From positions 1 to 12,206 of the forward strand of contig JAEZDP010000272.1 in assembly GCA_023418055.1 (NCBI GenBank): DNA of 12,206 nucleotides. Direction: 5' to 3'. Shown here piece by piece: positions 7,326-12,206 of this stretch. The position numbers and the translations under genes are program-made. This stretch comes from Acidobacteriota bacterium. GTDB taxonomy: Bacteria > Acidobacteriota > Vicinamibacteria > Vicinamibacterales > Vicinamibacteraceae. Positions within the stretch are counted from its first letter, which is position 1, and each line of letters starts with the position of its first letter. Below the pieces are notes generated by a model. The model saw only the letters and a program-made list of their open reading frames with translations, made no database searches and had not been told where the DNA came from.

Positions 7326-7388
7326 CGCTAACCGGGTCCAGAGGCCGAATCGTTAGCGAATACTGTCTTGTGTGTTCTCGTGTATTCG
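7326..7388. repeat. Two neighbouring perfect 7-bp inverted repeats
   Basis: CGCTAAC (7326-7332) pairs with GTTAGCG (7352-7358) around a 19-nt loop. CGAATAC (7357-7363) pairs with GTATTCG (7382-7388) around an 18-nt loop. The two hairpins share bases 7357-7358. A competing stem GACCC (7321-7325) with GGGTC (7334-7338) would exclude the first hairpin. They could be a structured RNA, protein-binding sites or a recombination remnant. Confidence 0.4.
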
Positions 7389-7553
7389 AAGGTTTACGAG
7401 GCCAACCTTTCGCCTCTGGGCGCTGTAGACGGGCGTTCTCGTGCACAGAGTCTCCAGATTGTTTCAAGGTGCTGACGTGTCACTACACTCTTACTCGTCA
7501 GCCGCGGCGGACCGTCATGGCGCGCGTACCCGCTGCGACGTCGATGAGACTCT

Positions 7554-7583
7554 TTGACAAGTCACCTCATCCAGAACCATCAT
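7554..7583 (+). promoter_or_regulatory. Promoter-like sequence, consensus -35
   Basis: TTGACA (7554-7559), a perfect -35 consensus, is followed after 18 nt by CATCAT (7578-7583), 4/6 to TATAAT. Transcription would start near 7590, just before the ATG at 7597. In this GC-rich background a perfect TTGACA is notable, but spacer and -10 are only fair. Confidence 0.35.
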
Positions 7584-7596
7584 CTGGGCTGCCGAG

Positions 7597-8067
7597 ATGC
7601 CCATTCGAGTCATAAGGATCGACGACACGTTGCCTCACAGGTGGGCACTTCTGGAAGCTGAGGGGTGCGACCTGACAGACCCGGAAGACGCACTCGTCTC
7701 GTGTATCGTCGGCCTGGTGCGCACGTCCTACGGTGAGGACGCCATCTTGGCGGCCGCAGTCGACATCGCCACGGGCCTCACGTTTGAGATACAGCATCTC
7801 ATCGTTGCGATACGAACAGGCTTGCCTGACCCGATCGCCGAAGGAAACAAGCCAGAGACCTTAACCGCCTCGAGCGCGGCGACGAGCCGCGGCAGGCCTT
7901 CCATGCTCGTCTGTGCCGCCCGCTGGAACTCTCGCACGACATGCAGGAGTATCCGCCTTCGCCGCGCGCGGCTTCGGCGGGACAAGCCGCGAGGTGAGTG
8001 GCGAGGCCGGCGACAACCGGGGCGGACGGCGGACGCGTCACGCGCGTGGTGCTCGACCACGAGCTGA
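7597..8067 (+). CDS. Doubtful hypothetical ORF
   Basis: The frame encodes 156 residues. The first 85 or so (MPIRVIRIDDTLPHRWALLE and on to about AIRTGLPDPIAEG) look protein-like, with ordinary acidic and hydrophobic composition and moderately GC-rich third positions. After about residue 95 the frame becomes arginine- and serine-rich, as non-coding GC-rich frames do, and it runs through the REP-like repeat at 7953. I recognise no family. A plausible reading is an old gene whose 3' part was replaced or shifted, driven by the promoter-like sequence at 7554. The opposite strand around 7830-7970 also reads plausibly (ILLHVVREFQRAAQTSMEGL), so even the coding strand is uncertain. Confidence 0.25.
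   Translation: MPIRVIRIDDTLPHRWALLEAEGCDLTDPEDALVSCIVGLVRTSYGEDAILAAAVDIATGLTFEIQHLIVAIRTGLPDPIAEGNKPETLTASSAATSRGRPSMLVCAARWNSRTTCRSIRLRRARLRRDKPRGEWRGRRQPGRTADASRAWCSTTS
7953..7987. repeat. REP-like GC-rich repeat, copy A
   Basis: The segment starts CCGCCTTCGCCG, has a 4-nt extra block, then GGCTTCGGCGGG (7970-7981) and ACAAGCC. It aligns with copy B at 8229 with few differences, and the two halves can fold as CGCCG/CGGCG hairpins. Similar short CGCC-TTCGGCGGG repeats are, as I recall, scattered between genes in Vicinamibacteria-like acidobacteria. Confidence 0.5.
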
Positions 8068-8433
8068 AGCGCTAGTATCAGCAGTTCCTGCAGGAGCCCA
8101 ATCGCGGCGACCTGCAGAGTGATGGCCGGCCGGTCCGCTCACGCAAAGAGGCGCACGAGTGGGCGAACCGACACGACCTGCCGTGGCTCGACGACCGCGT
8201 GCACTTCCCCGACTACGGCATCGAGTTGCCGCCGTCGCCGAGGCTTCGGCGGGCCAGGCCTTGGCTACGGGCTCGACCAGCAGCGACCCCGACGTCACTA
8301 CCCCGCACTACCGCGGGGGGCATGCGGCCGCGACCGCACGCGCTGGCTCTCCTGCCACAGCGTTAGGGGCTTTCAGCGGGCCACGGTGGAAGGCCGCCGG
8401 GGCGGCGTCCCCGCGCTCGGCCTCGGCATCTGA
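8046..8433 (+). pseudogene. Decayed C-terminal remnant of a mobile-element-type protein
   Basis: From 8046 one frame reads VVLDHELKR, then TAG (8073-8075), then YQQFLQEPNRGDLQSDGRPV, RSRKEAHEWANRHDLPWLDD and RVHFPDYGIEL. After a frameshift in 8229-8290 the protein-like text resumes in another frame as SDPDVTTPHYRGGHAAATAR, followed by AG. A second shift near 8345 is possible. The order (LDHELKR.YQ, NR, DGRP, EWA..HDLP, VHFPD..IE, HYRG.HAA) recalls the C-terminus of proteins I associate with replication-relaxation or conjugation-type genes in acidobacterial mobile elements; the family name is uncertain. A single G-to-T change from GAG would make the TAG, and the gap between the two frames contains REP-like copy B. 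No intact N-terminal part is seen. Confidence 0.55.
8229..8260. repeat. REP-like GC-rich repeat, copy B, inside the pseudogene
   Basis: CCGCCGTCGCCGA, then GGCTTCGGCGGG (8242-8253), then CCAGGCC. The 12-nt core is identical to copy A. This copy lies exactly where the pseudogene loses its reading frame, as if it had been inserted there. Confidence 0.5.
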
Positions 8434-8466
8434 GCCTGGGCGATGACATCAATCCCGCACCGCCAC

Positions 8467-10332
8467 TCACGGCACGGTCCACTGCTGCATCCGCGCCGCG
8501 TCGACAGGCAGCTCAGCATCCCCCGCCACGTCGCCGTTGACCTCGAGCACGTACGCCACGATCGCCGCGTACGTCGCCGCAGGTAGCGTCCCCGCGCCGG
8601 TCGGCGGCATCGTCGTCCGCGTCTTCTCGAACAGATCGGCAACCGTCCTGCCGCTCCACTGCTGCCGGAAGTACGGGCCGGAGAGCGGCGTCCCGTAGGC
8701 GCCATTGACCAGCGTGGTGCCGTGACACACCGCGCACGAGGCGTCGTAGGCGGCCTTGCCGGCAACCGCCTGCGCACGGGTGAACGGCGGCGGCGCGGCA
8801 TTGACAGCGCGCGGTGGAGATGGAGGCACGGGCGTCGTCGGTGGCCCTGGTGACGGACCGGCCGTTATCGTCGTCGGGGCCTCGCCGGCATACGTGAATG
8901 CCAGAATCGACCCGGGATGCGTGAGCTTCCGCGAGACGCCACCGCCCAGCGCCTCGGCGAGCCCTCCGCCATCGGTGATCACGTAGATCGTCCGCCCGTC
9001 GGCCGACACCGCGGTGTCGCGATAGCGGTTCTCGGTCCTGGCCTCGCGGCTGATTGGTCCCGCCGCCCGCTGCCCCGACGCGTCCACCGGCACCACGTAC
9101 AACGACCCGCGCTTGAGCGCCGACACGATCAGCACGCGATCCCAACCGGGAATGGCGCCGCCCTCGTACCACTCGATGCTCGACGCGCCAACCGTCGGCC
9201 AGCAGATCGAGTGCACGCCGCCGCAGACGGGATCCGCGAAGTCGTGGCCGGTGGGCACCGTGAACAGCGTGGCGAGCGGCGCCGTCAATGCGGGCATGAA
9301 CGAGGACTCGCTATGCATCGGCACGGACGCCGGCACCGCGAGATCGCTGAACTCGAGCGAGCGGCACGGCACCGACGCGTCGTACCAGCGTGCGTACTGA
9401 TACGCCATGTCGTCGCGCAGCCCCGCGACGTGCGGCCAGCCGTAGTTGCCGCCCGCCCGCAGCACGTTCACCTCATCGTCCGTCTTCGGGCTGTGATCGC
9501 TCGTGTACAGCTGGCCCTCGACGCCCACCGTGATGCCTTGCGGGTTGCGGTGGCCATACGTGTACACGTGACTGCGCACGCCCTCGATCATCGGGTTGTC
9601 GGGCGGGACGGCACCGTCGAGCATCATCCGTAAGGTCTTGCCTTCGTACGCGGACCAGTCGCGCGCCTGCACCTCGGCTGCCGTCGGCAGACGCTGCGAC
9701 AGGATGGGATTACAGAAGTTGCTGAACTGCCCGTTCCCCTGATCGCCGGTCGTGAGGTGGAGCGTCGCGTCGGGGGCGAAGGCGAGCCGCAGCGCAACGT
9801 GGCCGTTGCCGGCCGGCAGGCCGTCGAGGACAGTGGTGGGCTCGACGAGTGTCTCGCTTGCGCGGTCGTAACGAAGTCTGATGACTTTCGCGTAGAGGTG
9901 GCGGAAAGGGCTGTCCGGAGCCGCGACACGTGCGTCTGCCGGACGTGCAAGGTCTTCGTAGGTGACCGCCGCGAACACGAAATCGGGGCCGCCCTCCTGC
10001 AGCAGTCGCGGGTGCAGCGCCATGCCGAGCACGCCACCCGGGCCGGCCGCCTTCGCGATCCCCTCGAGGCTGGCGGCGACCTTGCGCTCGCCTGTCTGCG
10101 GATCCACCCGCGTGATGCGCAGGACGTTTCGCTCAGTCACCCACAGCATGCCGTCGGGCCCGAGCGCCACTTCCCACGGGCTCTCGAGGCCGGACGTGAC
10201 GACGCGCGTGTCGAAGCGCTTCGTCGCCTGACGCGCAGACTCCGGACTCCCCTGCGCGAACCCGAGCATCGTGGCCGCGAGCACGCCCGCAACCACAATC
10301 GCTGCAACCCGCCTGCCGATGCTGCTCTTCAC
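8467..10332 (-). CDS. Secreted PQQ-dependent sugar dehydrogenase with C-terminal cytochrome c domain
   Basis: The 621-residue protein begins with a Sec signal peptide (MKSSIGRRVAAIVVAGVLAA, cleavage probably near 25-30). Residues about 40-480 form a glucose/sorbosone dehydrogenase beta-propeller: SGLESPWEVALGPDGMLWVT (47-66), NGHVALRLAFAPD (176-188) with the probable base H178, YGHRNPQGI (259-267) and GGNYGWPHV (294-302). A Pro/Thr-rich linker (about 485-518) joins a cytochrome c domain with haem motif CAVCH (533-537) and probable axial Met in TMPPTGAG (M575). It would oxidise sugars or other alcohols with PQQ in the periplasm and pass electrons to its own haem. The start is GTG at 10332: GGAGGA lies 7 nt upstream and the codon overlaps the cyclase TGA as GTGA. 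The substrate cannot be deduced. Confidence 0.92.
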   Translation of the reverse strand: MKSSIGRRVAAIVVAGVLAATMLGFAQGSPESARQATKRFDTRVVTSGLESPWEVALGPDGMLWVTERNVLRITRVDPQTGERKVAASLEGIAKAAGPGGVLGMALHPRLLQEGGPDFVFAAVTYEDLARPADARVAAPDSPFRHLYAKVIRLRYDRASETLVEPTTVLDGLPAGNGHVALRLAFAPDATLHLTTGDQGNGQFSNFCNPILSQRLPTAAEVQARDWSAYEGKTLRMMLDGAVPPDNPMIEGVRSHVYTYGHRNPQGITVGVEGQLYTSDHSPKTDDEVNVLRAGGNYGWPHVAGLRDDMAYQYARWYDASVPCRSLEFSDLAVPASVPMHSESSFMPALTAPLATLFTVPTGHDFADPVCGGVHSICWPTVGASSIEWYEGGAIPGWDRVLIVSALKRGSLYVVPVDASGQRAAGPISREARTENRYRDTAVSADGRTIYVITDGGGLAEALGGGVSRKLTHPGSILAFTYAGEAPTTITAGPSPGPPTTPVPPSPPRAVNAAPPPFTRAQAVAGKAAYDASCAVCHGTTLVNGAYGTPLSGPYFRQQWSGRTVADLFEKTRTTMPPTGAGTLPAATYAAIVAYVLEVNGDVAGDAELPVDAARMQQWTVP

Positions 10333-11354
10333 GCGTGCGTCCTCCGCGAATGGCCGTCCCACCACGCGAGCACACGCGTGCCGATACACGTCAGCCACTT
10401 CGACGGTTGCCCGGGAGGCACGTCCACGTCGAACCACACGCGGCCAGGATAGCGCTGCTCCTGCACCCAGGTGCCGTCCGGCTGGCGGGCCTGACGGATC
10501 GTCTCGATCGCCTCGGCCATGCGCGCGTCTGGTGCCGTGCCGTCGTGTGTGGTGGCCTCGCGGAAGTAGTCCGCCGCGTTCAGTACGGTGTAACGCCAGC
10601 GGAACGGATACGCGAGCGTCGTTACCCACGGCCCCAGCAGTTCGCCTGTGGATCGCCGGCGCATCAGCCCGCGCTCGAGCAGGTACGCCTCTCCAGCACG
10701 GCGCGCGTCACGGAGCACATCGCTGCCACCGGTCGCGACCTCGTGGAACAGCAGTCCCTTCAGCGTGTTCAGCGTCGAGTGCACCGACGACCGCGTCGAG
10801 CCGTTCACCCACTCGCAGTTCCAGCCGCCGTCCTCCAGTCGATGGTCGACGAACCATTGGGCGATGCCGGACACGTCAGCGCCGAGCCAGGCGCCGTTGG
10901 CGAGTGTGTACGCGTTGATGCAGCAATCGACCTCGCCGCCCCAGTACGGCAGGTCGTCGTACTCCCACCGGCTGTTGGCGGCCAGGCGCTCCGCCGTGTC
11001 ACGCAGCACGGCCGCATCTACACCCCACTCGCGCAGCGCGTTGAGCGTCCACGTGGTGGCGGTCCATGGCTGCCCGGCGCCCTCGGCGGCCTCCGGTCCG
11101 TGGAAGTCGTAATCCTTCGGGAAGAACGCGCCGCCCGCCCACTGGCCGTCGGCGTCCTGCAAGGCCAGCAGTCGCGCGCCGTAGCCTTCGGTGGTCACCC
11201 GCGCACGCGTCGCGGTCCAGATCTCCTCGGGCGCACCTTCGATGTCGCGCTCGACTTGCCACCGCAGCGCGGGGTCCGAGTCGAGCAGCCACGCGAGCAC
11301 GTCGCGAGTGACGACGGCTGGCGCCTCACCGCCGGTGGGGGATGGATGTGGCAT
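10329..11354 (-). CDS. Squalene-cyclase-like alpha/alpha toroid protein
   Basis: The 341-residue protein resembles those labelled squalene cyclase or prenyltransferase-like in actinobacteria and acidobacteria: VLAWLLDSDPALRWQVERDI (19-38), ARVTTEGYGARLLALQDADG (51-70), EVDCCINAYTLANGAWLGAD (141-160), DGGWNCEWVNGSTRSS (175-190) and RQPDGTWVQEQRYPG (290-304). Repeats of the D-G-x-W type suggest the alpha/alpha toroid fold. No DxDD motif of class II triterpene cyclases is visible and the length is about half that of a true squalene-hopene cyclase, so catalysis of that kind is doubtful. The ATG at 11354 has no clear Shine-Dalgarno site. The gene follows the FKBP gene by 46 bp and overlaps the dehydrogenase by 4 nt, so it is the middle of an operon. 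Confidence 0.85.
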   Translation of the reverse strand: MPHPSPTGGEAPAVVTRDVLAWLLDSDPALRWQVERDIEGAPEEIWTATRARVTTEGYGARLLALQDADGQWAGGAFFPKDYDFHGPEAAEGAGQPWTATTWTLNALREWGVDAAVLRDTAERLAANSRWEYDDLPYWGGEVDCCINAYTLANGAWLGADVSGIAQWFVDHRLEDGGWNCEWVNGSTRSSVHSTLNTLKGLLFHEVATGGSDVLRDARRAGEAYLLERGLMRRRSTGELLGPWVTTLAYPFRWRYTVLNAADYFREATTHDGTAPDARMAEAIETIRQARQPDGTWVQEQRYPGRVWFDVDVPPGQPSKWLTCIGTRVLAWWDGHSRRTHA

Positions 11355-11400
11355 GGCAGCGAGTGTACGGCCAGATGTCCGGCCTGCGCGCTGCTCGAGG

Positions 11401-11766
11401 CTACTCGATGCGCAGCAGCTCGACGTCGAACACGAGCATGCCCGCCGGGGCACCGGGACGTCCGCCGTAGGCCAGCGGTTCGGGAATCCACAGGCGACGC
11501 TTCTCGCCCTCCACCATCAACTGGACGCCCTCGGTCCACCCAGGGATGACCTGGTGCAGGCCGAACGCGATGGGCTCGCCGCGGCTCACCGAGCTGTCGA
11601 ACATCTGGCCGTCGGTCGTCCAGCCGGAGTAGTGCACGAGCACGCGCGAGCGGGGACCGGGATTCTTCGACCCGCTGCCTGCCTCGAGGACACGCGTGGC
11701 GAGTCCGCTCGAAGTGACGGTGGCATCGGCGGGTGGGGCGGCAACGTCTGCGGGGGCGGGAATCAT
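11401..11766 (-). CDS. FKBP-type peptidyl-prolyl cis-trans isomerase
   Basis: The 121-residue product is a single FKBP domain, which catalyses cis-trans isomerisation of peptide bonds before proline. Recognisable pieces are VHYSGWTTDGQMFDSS (44-59), VIPGWTEGVQLMVEGEKRRL (73-92), IPEPLAYGGRPG (94-105) and LVFDVELL (111-118). Y45, D57, W77 and Y100 match pocket residues of FKBP12-type enzymes. The ATG at 11766 is chosen because a near-perfect GGAGGTGG (11779-11786) lies 12 nt upstream; a longer frame from 11844 would add an arginine-rich tail without a ribosome site. No signal peptide is visible, so it is probably cytoplasmic. It is the first gene of the three-gene operon with the cyclase-like and dehydrogenase genes. 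Confidence 0.93.
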   Translation of the reverse strand: MIPAPADVAAPPADATVTSSGLATRVLEAGSGSKNPGPRSRVLVHYSGWTTDGQMFDSSVSRGEPIAFGLHQVIPGWTEGVQLMVEGEKRRLWIPEPLAYGGRPGAPAGMLVFDVELLRIE

Positions 11767-11929
11767 CGCACCAAAGTACCACCTCCGCGCGCTGCTCCCG
11801 GAGTGCCCGCCGCCCGCTTGCCGTGGGGCACGACGCGGTGCCATGCTGAGCGCCGTCCACGCTGGCGGTCTGCGTCCACGCGCCCTCGGCCGGCCAGGGC
11901 GGAGGCCAGTCGGGCCGGCGCCCCGCGCC

Positions 11930-11956
11930 TGTCGATTTCCACGAGAGTCGTTCGTC
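11930..11956 (+). promoter_or_regulatory. Putative ECF42-type promoter of the YCII gene
   Basis: TGTCGA (11930-11935) and CGTC (11953-11956) are separated by 17 nt, about 80 nt upstream of the YCII start. ECF42 sigma factors, which are typically encoded beside DGPF/YCII genes, are reported from memory to use a TGTCGA -35 and a CGA/TC-type -10. The match of motif and neighbour is good, but the sigma factor gene itself is not in the window. Confidence 0.5.
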
Positions 11957-12035
11957 TGGACGTTGGCAGTGTGCGCCGGAGCGGTCAGACAGGCTCCGAG
12001 GCGTGCGCGCTGAATCGACCGAGGAGAACCTCACC

Positions 12036-12206
12036 ATGACCCAATACCTGCTGACGATCTACCAGCCCGATGGTCCCGCGCCGCCGCCTGAGTTCCTCGA
12101 ACCGGTCATGCGCAAGGTGCACGCGCTCGTGGACGAGATGCAGGCCAGCGGCGCGTGGGTGTTCTCGGGCGGCCTGCATCCGCCCGAGACGGCCACGGTC
12201 GTGCAG
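12036..12206 (+). CDS. YCII/DGPF domain protein, N-terminal 57 residues (runs off right edge)
   Basis: The frame opens at the ATG at 12036 after a good GAGGAG ribosome site (12021-12026, 9 nt spacing). It encodes MTQYLLTIYQPDGPAPPPEF, then LEPVMRKVHALVDEMQASGA and WVFSGGLHPPETATVVQ to the window edge. This is the usual N-terminus of YCII-related (DGPF) proteins, small ferredoxin-like-fold proteins of about 110-130 residues. They often sit next to an ECF sigma factor of group ECF42. The role is unknown. The upstream ECF-like promoter supports that context. Confidence 0.85.
   Translation, partial: MTQYLLTIYQPDGPAPPPEFLEPVMRKVHALVDEMQASGAWVFSGGLHPPETATVVQ

Larger units (their letters stand above)
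7171..7596. other. Intergenic stretch after arr, no supported gene
   Basis: These 426 bp hold no convincing coding sequence on either strand. The middle (about 7350-7500) is visibly less GC-rich than its surroundings. It contains the paired inverted repeats at 7326-7388, an 8-bp direct repeat GGCCGAAT (7303-7310 and 7343-7350), and near its end a good promoter-like sequence at 7554-7583. It may be part of an old insertion, but no element ends were found. Confidence 0.5.

Noticed and set aside
5433..7331. A 632-codon open frame on the plus strand
   Set aside because: It is antisense to the pRiA4b-like gene and overlaps DUF427 and arr in another frame. Its translation is arginine- and alanine-rich without family motifs, as expected from GC-rich shadow frames.
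7326..7358. Possible integron attC site downstream of arr
   Set aside because: The arms CGCTAAC and GTTAGCG share only the AAC/GTT triplets with the RYYYAAC and GTTRRRY boxes. The span of 33 bp is too short, L boxes are missing, and it lies 155 bp after the gene.
1..12206. CRISPR array, rRNA or complete insertion sequence
   Set aside because: No regularly spaced direct repeats, rRNA segments, or transposase with terminal inverted repeats were found on either strand.

Overview
The window is GC-rich bacterial DNA with dense coding, frequent GTG starts and Shine-Dalgarno sites of the GGAGG type. The gene set (DUF427, a chromosomal Arr enzyme, a PQQ sugar dehydrogenase with a cytochrome c tail, a squalene-cyclase-like protein, a YCII/DGPF protein) and the intergenic repeats fit a soil acidobacterium, perhaps Vicinamibacteria. 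That placement is inferred from gene content; no rRNA or marker gene is present.

Left part (1-5954). Every gene here lies on the minus strand. The start of an ABC exporter ATPase runs off the left edge (1-156). Next is a Phd/YefM-type antitoxin and PIN-domain toxin pair (1079-376) with a 4-nt overlap. A perfect inverted repeat sits on the pair's putative -10 box. Upstream of the pair is a same-strand row: a pRiA4b ORF-3-like protein (5954-5313), a 1056-residue PLD nuclease/DEAH helicase/DUF3427 protein (5265-2095) and a HEPN-like protein with an R-x4-H motif (2038-1289). The gaps are 47 and 56 bp. With the adjacent toxin-antitoxin pair this looks like a small defence island, and it is the best candidate here for an undescribed system.

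Middle part (5955-8466). Divergent plus-strand genes follow: a DUF427 protein and arr, a rifamycin ADP-ribosyltransferase. arr is preceded by an unlisted 22-codon leader ORF whose stop overlaps the arr start. From 7171 to 8466 the DNA is mostly non-coding or decayed. It holds two neighbouring perfect inverted repeats, one doubtful ORF, two copies of a GC-rich REP-like repeat, and a broken coding remnant with an in-frame TAG and frameshifts, split by one of the repeats.

Right part (8467-12206). A minus-strand operon runs from an FKBP-type prolyl isomerase to a squalene-cyclase-like toroid protein to a secreted PQQ-dependent sugar dehydrogenase fused to cytochrome c. The last two genes overlap by GTGA. 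Diverging from it at the right edge is the start of a YCII/DGPF gene, with an upstream TGTCGA-N17-CGTC promoter that matches the signature recalled for ECF42 sigma factors.
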